Assembly: GCA_027346205.1 (NCBI GenBank)
Contig: DAIESR010000436.1
Span: 1-7,888, forward strand
From: Beijerinckiaceae bacterium
GTDB lineage: Bacteria; Pseudomonadota; Alphaproteobacteria; Rhizobiales; Beijerinckiaceae
DNA: 7,888 nt
Reading direction: 5' to 3'
In this document: positions 1-5,429 of the stretch, piece after piece
How the letters are laid out: every line of letters starts with the position of its first letter
How positions within the stretch are numbered: position 1 is the stretch's first letter
Position numbers and translations under genes: made by a program
The notes under the pieces: model-generated
What the model saw: only the letters and a program-made list of their open reading frames with translations
The model's database searches: none
Told to the model about the DNA's origin: nothing

Positions 1-655
1 TCGGCAGGAAGACGAATTCACTATAGGCGGCCTGCCACATCAGAAAATTGGATAGTCTTTGTTCGCCGGAGGTGCGGATGATGAGATCGGGATCGGGAAT
101 GCCGGCCGTATCGAGATGCTGCGCCAGCATCGCCTCGTCCACGGCGGCTGCGTCGATGAGGCCGGCTGCCACCTTGCAGGCGATGAGTCGCGCTGCCGCC
201 GCAATTTCCTGGCGGCTGCCATAATTGAAGGCGACGATCAACGTCAAACCCGTGTTGTCCCGGGTCAGCGCTTCGGCCTCGTCGAGAAGTGCAAGAATAT
301 CGGGCTTCAGATTGTCGCGTATGCCAATGATCTTGATCTTGACGCCGATCTTATAAAGCTCAGAGAGATCATCACGAATAAAGCGCTTGAGAAGGCCCAT
401 GAGGTCGCTGACCTCTTCGATCGGGCGGCTCCAGTTTTCCGAAGAAAAACTGTAGACTGTGAGATAATCCAGGCCGAATTCGATGGCGGTTCGGACCGCG
501 CGACGCAGGGCTTCGACGCCTCGCCTATGACCTTCGATGCGAGGAAGCCCGCGGCTCAGCGCCCATCGGCCATTGCCATCCATGATGATTCCGACGTGCC
601 GCGGCGTCCACGCCAGCCGCGCGTCGGCCTTCGGTATCGTCTCCGCCTCAATCAT
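1..655 (-). CDS. uppS: Undecaprenyl diphosphate synthase (isoprenyl transferase), 3' end cut off by window
   Basis: Cis-prenyltransferase that extends farnesyl diphosphate with isopentenyl diphosphate to C55 undecaprenyl diphosphate, the carrier lipid for peptidoglycan and other envelope glycans; it acts at the cytoplasmic face of the inner membrane. The reading frame gives 218 residues before the window edge, against about 245-250 for the family, so roughly 30 C-terminal residues are missing. Visible signatures are [13 protein letters not shown] (residues 20-32, with catalytic Asp26), the RIEGHRRG segment, [11 protein letters not shown] (68-78), and near the end [21 protein letters not shown]. 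The last seen residues, SEFVFLP, match the usual stretch before the C-terminal tail. Two ATGs are possible, at 655 (MIEAE) and 667 (MIRGMIEAE). AAAGG lies 12 bases before the first and GGAG 12 bases before the second, so the choice is open. It lies 215 bases downstream of frr on the same strand, as in many alphaproteobacteria. Confidence 0.95.
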   Translation of the reverse strand, partial: MIEAETIPKADARLAWTPRHVGIIMDGNGRWALSRGLPRIEGHRRGVEALRRAVRTAIEFGLDYLTVYSFSSENWSRPIEEVSDLMGLLKRFIRDDLSELYKIGVKIKIIGIRDNLKPDILALLDEAEALTRDNTGLTLIVAFNYGSRQEIAAAARLIACKVAAGLIDAAAVDEAMLAQHLDTAGIPDPDLIIRTSGEQRLSNFLMWQAAYSEFVFLP

Positions 656-787
656 ACCCCGGATCATCCTTTGCTGCGGCTCCGAGAAGCAAATCCGTAA
701 GCCGAATATCCAAGCAGCGCCTGACGCATTAAATTCGCACGCCAACTTGAATATAGCCCAAGCTCAAACAGTCTGACTTGGCTTAAT

Positions 788-816
788 ATACAACAAAATG
801 CGCAATCCGGGCTCAA
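788..816 (-). promoter_or_regulatory. Weak candidate sigma-70 type promoter for uppS
   Basis: On the minus strand TTGAGC (816-811) is followed after exactly 17 bases by TTGTAT (793-788), about 130 bases before the uppS start. The surrounding 740-840 stretch is more AT-rich than the flanking genes. The boxes match the consensus only in part, and alphaproteobacterial promoters are loosely conserved. No rho-independent terminator was recognised after the frr stop, so uppS may also be read through from frr. Confidence 0.2.
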
Positions 817-870
817 ATCGCTCAGACCAAAATATCGTTCTCCGCGGCGACTGCATAGCCGACAGGACGG

Positions 871-1431
871 CTAAACCTGCATGATTTCTTTTTCCTTATC
901 TGCCAGCAGATGATCGACATCGGCAATCGTTTGATCGGTCAATTTCTGCACCTCGGTTTCGTGCCGCTTTTCCTCATCTTCGCCGATCAGCTTATCCTTC
1001 AGGGATTTCTTCAAAATGTCGATCCCGTCGCGCCGGACATGCCGCACGGCGACACGCGCTTCTTCCGCATATTTATGCGCGACCTTTGCCATCTCCTTGC
1101 GCCGCTGCTCATTAAGTTCGGGAATCCGGATACGCAGAATTTGTCCCTCGACGGTTGGAGACAGGCCCAGATTCGCATCACGAATGGCGCGGTCGACAGC
1201 GCCGACCATCCCCTTGTCCCAGACCTGCACGGACAGCATGCGCGGTTCCGGCACTGAGATGGTCGCTACCTGATTGAGCGGCATCGACTGGCCATAGGCC
1301 TCGACGTGAACAGGCTCAATCAGGCTCGCGGAGGCGCGTCCCGTGCGCAAGCCGCCGAGGTCATGCTTCAGCGCGCCGATTGCGCCCTGCATGCGCCGTT
1401 TCAAATCGGAAATATCGAAAACTTCGCTCAT
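871..1431 (-). CDS. frr: Ribosome recycling factor
   Basis: With EF-G it splits the post-termination 70S complex so the ribosome can be reused; cytoplasmic. The product is 186 residues, the family's usual length of about 185. It shows the full RRF pattern: an N-terminal [27 protein letters not shown] helix, the domain II core [30 protein letters not shown], then the [35 protein letters not shown] block, which forms part of the long helical bundle, and a charged C-terminus ending EKEIMQV. An upstream ATG at 1467 would give 198 residues. The ATG at 1431 is preferred because AGGG (1442-1439) sits 7 bases before it and the resulting N-terminus [14 protein letters not shown] is typical; the adjacent ATG at 1434 would have only 4 bases. 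It follows pyrH at 344 bases on the same strand. Confidence 0.97.
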   Translation of the reverse strand: MSEVFDISDLKRRMQGAIGALKHDLGGLRTGRASASLIEPVHVEAYGQSMPLNQVATISVPEPRMLSVQVWDKGMVGAVDRAIRDANLGLSPTVEGQILRIRIPELNEQRRKEMAKVAHKYAEEARVAVRHVRRDGIDILKKSLKDKLIGEDEEKRHETEVQKLTDQTIADVDHLLADKEKEIMQV

Positions 1432-1775
1432 CATCGAACCCTGATTGATCTGCCGCGATCGCAGCACGCGTCGCTCTTTGTCGGCAAGTCCTCATGCGAG
1501 CGCATCCAGACCTGCTCTCATTCCCAAGATATCGAATATATCCGATGTCTAAATCCAAAAAATTAGAGCTTTTTCGGATGCAAAATCAGTATCCGCTATT
1601 GCTGAAACCGCTTCCGAGACGTCCCGATGCCGCGACGAGAGTTCCAAGATAATATAATTTCGTGGAGATTTCATTGGAGATGGGCGAGCTTGCGGCGCCA
1701 CGCCTGCCGCACTGCGGTTTTGCCGATCGGCCGAGGATCTGCTGGCGACACGGCCCTGATATTTGCTGCAGTGCA
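1432..1775. other. Intergenic region between pyrH and frr (344 bases)
   Basis: No gene with recognisable protein features was found on either strand. The pyrH-proximal half (about 1680-1775) is GC-rich with short dyads such as GCCGATCGGC, but no hairpin followed by a T-run on the minus strand, so no convincing terminator. The part from about 1520 to 1680 is clearly AT-richer than the flanking genes. It holds an imperfect inverted repeat AGATATCG / CGATGTCT (1527-1534 and 1543-1550, one mismatch). A frr promoter may lie here, but no -35/-10 pair with good spacing could be picked. Confidence 0.5.
1439..1442 (-). promoter_or_regulatory. Ribosome binding site that decides the frr start
   Basis: AGGG on the minus strand lies 7 bases from the ATG at 1431 and 4 from the ATG at 1434. 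The upstream ATG at 1467 has no comparable signal, so the 186-residue form is favoured. Confidence 0.55.
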
Positions 1776-2495
1776 TCATGGCAGCACGAGAGTGGCCTTG
1801 CCCCGGCCTTCAAGCGCGGCGCAGATTGCGCCCGGTTGCTTGATCGAAAAGACGACGATCGGAATCCGATTCTCTCGGGCAAGCGCGAAGGCGGCCGTAT
1901 CCATGATTGCGAGATTTTTTGCGATCGCCTCGTCATGGGTCAAGGACTCGAAACGGCGGGCATTCGGATCGAGCTTCGGATCGGCGGAATAAACTCCATC
2001 GACCTGCGTCGCCTTCAATATGACATCGCAAGACAGCTCAGCCGCGCGCAAAGCCGCGCCTGTATCGGTGGTGAAAAAGGGATTGCCTGTTCCGCCCGCC
2101 AGAACCACGACCCGGCCCTTGTCGAGATGGTGCAACGCCGCCTGGCGCGAATAAGGCTCGCAAATCGACGGCATGGGCACCGCCGACAGTACCCGTGCGG
2201 CGCGGCCCTGTTTCTCGATCGCATATTCGATGGCGAGCGCATTCATCACGGTCGCCAACATGCCGATCGAATCGGCCCGCGCCCGCTCTATGCCCTTTTC
2301 AGCACCCGCAATGCCCCGAAAAAAATTGCCGCCGCCGACGACCACCGCCGTCTCAATACCTTTCCGCGCCGCCTCGGCGAGATCGGCCGCGATTGTCTCG
2401 AGCGTGCCAGCATCGAGCCCATGGCTGCCGGCGCCCATCAAAGCCTCCCCGGAAAGCTTGACCACCACACGCCGCCAACCGCGCTCGACCGCCAT
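1776..2495 (-). CDS. pyrH: UMP kinase (uridylate kinase)
   Basis: Phosphorylates UMP to UDP with ATP in pyrimidine nucleotide synthesis; a cytoplasmic homohexamer of the amino-acid-kinase fold, typically GTP-activated and UTP-inhibited in bacteria. The 239-residue product is of family length. Visible motifs are VVVKLSGEAL with Lys13 (phosphate binding), VVVGGGNFFRG (52-61), DSIGMLATVMNALA (75-88, the UMP-binding helix), VVVLAGGTGNPFFTTDT (129-145), KATQVDGVYSADPK (161-174, nucleotide site) and the C-terminal IVVFSIKQPGAI strand-turn. GGGNFFRG has Phe where GGGNIFRG is common; this is conservative. The ATG at 2495 is supported by AAGGGA (2509-2504) about 9 bases upstream. It is first in the pyrH-frr-uppS series. 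The usual upstream neighbour tsf is absent; instead a divergent sensor-kinase gene lies 429 bases away. Confidence 0.97.
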   Translation of the reverse strand: MAVERGWRRVVVKLSGEALMGAGSHGLDAGTLETIAADLAEAARKGIETAVVVGGGNFFRGIAGAEKGIERARADSIGMLATVMNALAIEYAIEKQGRAARVLSAVPMPSICEPYSRQAALHHLDKGRVVVLAGGTGNPFFTTDTGAALRAAELSCDVILKATQVDGVYSADPKLDPNARRFESLTHDEAIAKNLAIMDTAAFALARENRIPIVVFSIKQPGAICAALEGRGKATLVLP

Positions 2496-2697
2496 TCTTC
2501 AATTCCCTTCGTCGCTTGGCCGCATAGGGCCGACCGCCCTTGCTCATCGATTGCAGAGCGGTCGCCGCACCGCGCCGCGTCCGTAAAGCCTTTGAGAATC
2601 ATCGAGAACCTTCTCTCGGCTTTTCCGAGCGAGGCTGCAAGTTCTTGACAGCGTAGCCATTATTTCTCAACGGAAATCATGCGCGGACACCGCCGCA

Positions 2698-2722
2698 AAC
2701 GCGAGCCGGCCCGGCTCGCGTT
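2698..2722. repeat. Perfect 12-bp inverted repeat with 1-base centre
   Basis: AACGCGAGCCGG (2698-2709) and its exact reverse complement CCGGCTCGCGTT (2711-2722) flank a single C at 2710. As RNA it would form a very strong GC-rich hairpin, with the innermost pairs opened as the loop. Neither side has a long T-run, so it is not a textbook rho-independent terminator, and both flanking genes read away from it. It could be a protein-binding palindrome, a relic terminator of a displaced gene, or a leader hairpin. Confidence 0.8.
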
Positions 2723-2756
2723 GCACAGGGCGCGGACCGGGCCAAAAGATGTGCAA
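2721..2756. promoter_or_regulatory. Candidate spaced operator TTGCACA-N22-TGTGCAA upstream of the kinase gene
   Basis: TTGCACA (2721-2727) and TGTGCAA (2750-2756) are exact inverted 7-mers separated by 22 bases, directly next to the 12-bp palindrome and overlapping its final TT. The nine bases TTGCACAGG at 2721-2729 recur at 4425-4433 just before the response-regulator gene. An autoregulatory site for the response regulator is possible, but the half-sites are short and this is inference only. Confidence 0.3.
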
Positions 2757-2893
2757 TAATAATCCGGGCGAAATCTCGGTCGAAGGGCTTACGAATCGGC
2801 TGCTACCACAAGGAAGGAACAACGGCGCGCCCTCGACCGAACCATGTGCCGTACGCCTGCGCAGCCGGGGCGTGACGTCGAGAGGACGCCAGA

Positions 2894-2923
2894 CAAGAGG
2901 AAGCAAGGCAAGAGGAAGCAAGA
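2894..2923 (+). repeat. Two-copy 15-bp tandem repeat carrying the kinase Shine-Dalgarno sequence
   Basis: CAAGAGGAAGCAAG occurs at 2894-2907 and again at 2909-2922 with a period of 15; the fifteenth base is G in the first copy and A in the second. Each copy holds an AGAGGA ribosome-binding motif. The second motif (GAGGA 2912-2916) lies 8 bases from the ATG at 2925 and therefore supports that start. The first lies 23 bases away, too far to serve the same ATG directly. Confidence 0.75.
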
Positions 2924-2924
2924 C

Positions 2925-4391
2925 ATGCCAAATTTCGGGATGGCGCGGAGTTCTTTGCGGATGCGCGTCGTGCTCATCCCGTCAAGCATTCTTTTCCTCG
3001 GCATGCTTGTCGCCATCGGCGCGACCTTGCTCGCGGCGCGCAGCCGAATCGGCTCCGAGATCAGCTCGGGCGTCAACATGGGTAGCCTGTTGGTTGGCTA
3101 TGCGCTCGAGAAAATGGAGGCTGCCCACGAACCCGATGCCGCCCTGACGCGGCTACGCCGCGAATTGGCCGATGTGCGCCACATCAGCGTGCATTACGAG
3201 TCGGATCAGCCGCAGGCGCCTGTCGAGCATTTCGCCAAAACCCGCAGCGCCAAAGCCCCCGAGTGGTTCTTGGATCTTTTCGAGCCGGCAAAAGTCGTCA
3301 AGACCTTTCCGGTCGTGATCGACGGGGTCGAGCACGGGCGATTGGTGATGTCGACACGTCCAGCCGACGAGGTCGCGGAAATCTGGTCCGGCCTCGCCTT
3401 CCTCACCGGCCTCCTCGGCATTATTTGGATCGCGATCGTCACATTGCTCTATCTGACGGCTCGTTTCACCTTGAAGCCTCTGCATGATCTCGCCCACGGC
3501 TTCGACCGGCTGGAGCACGGGCAGTTCGAAGCGCTGGCCGAAATCGAGGTCGAAGAATTGCGCCGCATCGGTGAAAGCTTCAATCACCTCGCCTGCTCGC
3601 TCGCGCGCACGGAGGCGGACAACAGGCTGCTGATCGACCGGCTCATGTCGCTCCAGGATGCCGAGCGCAAGGAACTTGCGCGCGAACTACATGACGAGTT
3701 CGGCGCCTCTTTGTTCGGGATCAGGGCCGCCGCTTGCTGCATCATAGAAGATGCGACGCATGAGGCCACGCCCTCGCATACCGCCGATATCATCGAAAGG
3801 GCGCAGGCGATCTCCAATCTCGCCGATTCGATCCAGAAGCAGAACTATCGAATTCTGGATCGCATCCGGCCCGTCATTCTGCACCAGATGGGCCTGAGCG
3901 ACGCCCTGCGGCATCTCGTCGAAGCATGGACGATTGCGCATCGCGACATCTCCTGCGCCCTTGTGCTGCCGCAAGAGCCGGCGCAGGAATCACCACAGAG
4001 AGGACGTCTCTTCGGCGAGGAAGCGAGCCTCACGGCCTATCGGATCATTCAGGAATGTCTGACCAATGTCGCCCGCCATTCCAAGGCGAAATCGGTTAGC
4101 GTCACGCTGGCCGTGGACACCGATGCGGCGGACGCACCGCCGCATATGTCCATCGCCGTCGAGGACGATGGCATCGGGCTCACGCAGGACTTCCGCTTCG
4201 GCTTCGGCTTTCTCGGAATGACGGAACGCGTCCGCAAATTGGGCGGACGTTTCGAGATCGCCAAGGGGGCTTGCGGCGGAACGCTGATCAGAGCATTCAT
4301 TCCACTTAGCGAGGATGCAAAAGCCGCTGCGGCGCAGCCATATATACGCGAAGCCGCCCCCCTATCTCGACCAAGTGAAGACCCTATGTGA
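2925..4391 (+). CDS. Membrane sensor histidine kinase, NarL/MoxY class with LapD/MoxY-type periplasmic domain
   Basis: Sensor of a two-component system, expected to autophosphorylate and pass the phosphate to the regulator encoded next. The 488-residue product has a first membrane helix (about 13-38), a periplasmic segment (about 40-155) resembling the LapD/MoxY N-terminal domain (ISSGVNMGSLLVGYAL, VRHISVHY, APEWFLDLF, RPADEVAEIW), a second helix (about 156-180), a HAMP-like linker (about 181-232), a HisKA_3 helix with LQDAERKELARELHDEFG (243-260, phospho-acceptor His256) and an HATPase domain with RIIQECLTNVARH (N-box Asn381), VEDDGIG (412-418) and GFGFLGMTERV (426-436). An ATG at 2844 would add 27 residues; 2925 is chosen because GAGGA lies 8 bases before it and the N-terminus then starts just ahead of the first helix. 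The tail after about 462 is low-complexity. MoxY controls methanol oxidation in Paracoccus; equivalence here is not shown. Confidence 0.9.
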   Translation: MPNFGMARSSLRMRVVLIPSSILFLGMLVAIGATLLAARSRIGSEISSGVNMGSLLVGYALEKMEAAHEPDAALTRLRRELADVRHISVHYESDQPQAPVEHFAKTRSAKAPEWFLDLFEPAKVVKTFPVVIDGVEHGRLVMSTRPADEVAEIWSGLAFLTGLLGIIWIAIVTLLYLTARFTLKPLHDLAHGFDRLEHGQFEALAEIEVEELRRIGESFNHLACSLARTEADNRLLIDRLMSLQDAERKELARELHDEFGASLFGIRAAACCIIEDATHEATPSHTADIIERAQAISNLADSIQKQNYRILDRIRPVILHQMGLSDALRHLVEAWTIAHRDISCALVLPQEPAQESPQRGRLFGEEASLTAYRIIQECLTNVARHSKAKSVSVTLAVDTDAADAPPHMSIAVEDDGIGLTQDFRFGFGFLGMTERVRKLGGRFEIAKGACGGTLIRAFIPLSEDAKAAAAQPYIREAAPLSRPSEDPM

Positions 4392-4427
4392 GGATGGGGA
4401 CAAGCCCGGCAAGATCGCCGCGAATTG

Positions 4428-4443
4428 CACAGGCCACTCTGTG
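4428..4443 (+). other. Small hairpin in the kinase-regulator gap
   Basis: CACAG (4428-4432) and CTGTG (4439-4443) can pair across a 6-base loop, 16 bases before the response-regulator ATG. Its left arm lies inside the repeated TTGCACAGG motif. It may be a translational or regulatory element, or chance; the stem is only 5 bp. Confidence 0.2.
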
Positions 4444-4459
4444 ACGGGATGAATGACGC

Positions 4460-5110
4460 ATGGATGTCGAAAGCGCGACTGCGCAGGTGAAAGTCCTGGT
4501 CATCGAGGATCATCCGATCGTGCACGACGGCTGCCGCAGCATCTGCCGCCGCCGTCCCGATATCACGACGATGGAAGCGAGTTCTGCGGAAGAAGGCCTC
4601 GCCCTCAATCGGAGCTTTCAGCCCGATGTCATCATCCTCGACATCGGGCTCGGCGAGACGAGCGGCTTCGACATCATGCCGAAGCTTCTGGCCGACAATG
4701 AATCCGCCCGCATCATCGTCTTCAGCATGTATGAAGCGGCGCGCTTCGTGACCCGCGCCCTCGATCTCGGTGCGCGCGGCTATATCACCAAAAATGATAA
4801 TCCGAACGCCATTCTCACCGCGATCGACGAAGTGCGTTCCGGTGCGATTTATCTCGGGCAATCGGTCGCCCAGGCCCTTGCGCTCGCCAATCTCGCGCCG
4901 GCCAACGATCCGCTACGCGAATTGACCGAGCGGGAAAGACAGGTCGTGGCGCAGCTCGGCGAAGGAAAGAACCTTTCCGAAATCGCCGATTGCCTCGACA
5001 TCGGCTATAAGACGGCGGCCAATACTGTCGCCACGATCAAGCAGAAGCTCGGATTGGCGACGAGCCCGGCCCTCATAAAATTCGCTGTCGAATTGAAAGC
5101 CAAAACATAA
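4460..5110 (+). CDS. Two-component response regulator, NarL/FixJ family (receiver plus LuxR-type helix-turn-helix)
   Basis: Cytoplasmic DNA-binding regulator, presumably phosphorylated by the kinase encoded 68 bases upstream; the two genes are almost certainly one operon. The 216 residues are the usual length for the family. The receiver domain spans about 10-125: acidic pair Glu16-Asp17 in VLVIEDHPIV, phospho-acceptor Asp61 in VIILDIGLG, Ser89 in IIVFSMYEA and the conserved Lys111 in GYITKND. The C-terminal helix-turn-helix (about 155-212) begins LTERERQVVAQLGEGKNLSEIA and ends QKLGLATSPALIKFAVEL. The recognition segment YKTAANTVATIKQKL has the YKT-ANT form seen in some relatives instead of the more common TVK-H pattern. 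The start is the only suitable ATG; it has just a weak GGGA (4446-4449) ribosome site. The likely targets, its own operon and the following receptor gene, are inferred from position only. Confidence 0.93.
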   Translation: MDVESATAQVKVLVIEDHPIVHDGCRSICRRRPDITTMEASSAEEGLALNRSFQPDVIILDIGLGETSGFDIMPKLLADNESARIIVFSMYEAARFVTRALDLGARGYITKNDNPNAILTAIDEVRSGAIYLGQSVAQALALANLAPANDPLRELTERERQVVAQLGEGKNLSEIADCLDIGYKTAANTVATIKQKLGLATSPALIKFAVELKAKT

Positions 5111-5124
5111 TGACGGCAAGATCG

Positions 5125-5142
5125 TTCTGACAAAATTCTGAC
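5125..5142 (+). promoter_or_regulatory. Direct repeat TTCTGAC with 11-bp period
   Basis: TTCTGAC occurs at 5125-5131 and 5136-5142, so the copies lie on the same face of the helix about one turn apart, just after the response-regulator stop and ahead of the receptor gene. Such spacing is typical of tandem regulator half-sites. There is no independent evidence, and 7-mers are short. Confidence 0.3.
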
Positions 5143-5151
5143 TTTTCGAGT

Positions 5152-5170
5152 AAAAACTCCAGGAGTTTTT
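5152..5170 (+). terminator. Probable rho-independent terminator after the two-component operon (bidirectional form)
   Basis: AAAAACTCC (5152-5160) and GGAGTTTTT (5162-5170) are exact inverted repeats around one A, starting 41 bases after the response-regulator stop. The transcript would form an 8-bp stem with a CAG loop ending in five Us. The stem has only two GC pairs after the loop is opened, so termination may be partial. It would separate the two-component genes from the receptor gene. Confidence 0.5.
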
Positions 5171-5258
5171 CCAAATCTCAAGTGAAGTTTTCTATGATAT
5201 AAAATATTTTGTTATATGTTCACGGAGAAAAGCTTGAATACGCGAGACTGATATTCTA

Positions 5259-5273
5259 ATCGGCTCTACCGAT
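5259..5273 (+). other. Hairpin with CTCTA loop, upstream copy
   Basis: ATCGG (5259-5263) pairs with CCGAT (5269-5273) across the five-base loop CTCTA. A second hairpin at 5388-5402 has a different stem but the same loop. The function is unknown. Confidence 0.3.
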
Positions 5274-5350
5274 GCTGCCTCAATAAAATATAGTTGGCGG
5301 TTGCAATGTCGAATCAGCAAGACCGCATTCGCGGCGAGATGATCGCGACC

Positions 5351-5378
5351 GCATGAGAAAGCCGGCAGCATGAGAAAG
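5351..5378 (+). repeat. 11-bp direct repeat GCATGAGAAAG, period 17
   Basis: The copies lie at 5351-5361 and 5368-5378. A related GCATGAGAAG occurs at 5513-5522 inside the receptor gene. Each upstream copy contains an ATG, giving the tiny frames MRKPAA (5353-5373) and a 14-codon frame beginning MRKKD (5370-5414), which overlap as ATGA. The repeat itself is certain; translation is speculative. Confidence 0.5.
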
Positions 5379-5387
5379 AAGGACACC

Positions 5388-5402
5388 CGGCACTCTATGC
5401 CG
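5388..5402 (+). other. Hairpin with CTCTA loop, downstream copy near the receptor ribosome site
   Basis: CGGCA (5388-5392) pairs with TGCCG (5398-5402) across CTCTA, ending 18 bases before the G-rich ribosome-binding sequence (5421-5426) of the receptor gene. It is close enough to affect ribosome access. The identical loop to the hairpin at 5259-5273 is noted under findings. Confidence 0.3.
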
Positions 5403-5429
5403 AGCGGCGAGTAAAGCGTCGGGGGAAGT

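Larger units (their letters stand above)
2496..2924. other. Divergent intergenic region between pyrH and the sensor kinase gene (429 bases)
   Basis: This stretch must carry the promoters of pyrH (leftward) and of the kinase operon (rightward). It holds, from left to right: a small leftward ORF overlapping the pyrH start (ATG at 2602, 54 codons, low support); two overlapping alternative hairpins at 2603-2629; a perfect TTGACA hexamer (2645-2650, plus strand) with no good -10 at 16-18 bases; a perfect 12-bp inverted repeat (2698-2722); a TTGCACA/TGTGCAA dyad (2721-2756); an AT-rich AATAATAAT patch (2755-2763) that could serve as a -10; and the duplicated ribosome-binding region (2894-2923). No tsf remnant is visible. 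Confidence 0.55.
5111..5429. other. Regulatory region between the response regulator and the TonB receptor (319 bases)
   Basis: This is the most AT-rich part of the window, mainly 5130-5300. In order it has the TTCTGAC direct repeat, a terminator-like palindrome (5152-5170), an AT-rich patch with TATGAT, TATAAA, the palindrome AAAATATTTT and TTATAT (5193-5217), a hairpin with loop CTCTA (5259-5273), a second AT patch (5281-5292), an 11-bp direct repeat GCATGAGAAAG (5351-5361 and 5368-5378) with tiny ORFs, and another CTCTA-loop hairpin (5388-5402) just before the receptor's ribosome site. The receptor promoter very probably lies here; no single -35/-10 pair was convincing. TTGAAT (5234-5239) with TCTAAT (5255-5260) is the best, but has a short 15-base spacer. 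Confidence 0.55.

Noticed and set aside
59..700. 213-codon plus-strand open frame opposite uppS
   Set aside because: It is antisense to a clear uppS frame, has no recognisable protein features, and is explained by GC-rich codon bias.
1435..1467. Longer frr start at 1467
   Set aside because: It would make the protein 12 residues longer than the family norm and has no matching ribosome site.
1586..1936. Minus-strand frames in the pyrH-frr gap (including 1549-1779)
   Set aside because: They overlap the pyrH 3' end out of frame, and show low-complexity translation and no recognisable domain.
1662..2648. 328-codon plus-strand open frame opposite pyrH
   Set aside because: It shadows the unambiguous UMP kinase; its composition is rich in Arg, His and Ala with no domain pattern.
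2844..2924. Upstream ATG extending the kinase by 27 residues
   Set aside because: It lacks a ribosome site of the quality seen at 2925, and the extra residues are low-complexity Lys/Arg/Gln encoded by the tandem repeat.
4049..4861. 270-codon minus-strand frame across the kinase end and regulator start
   Set aside because: It is antisense to two well-supported signalling genes, with no ribosome site or domain features.
5192..5386. 64-codon minus-strand frame in the receptor leader
   Set aside because: It lies in an AT-rich regulatory region, shows no protein signature, and would run against all neighbouring genes.
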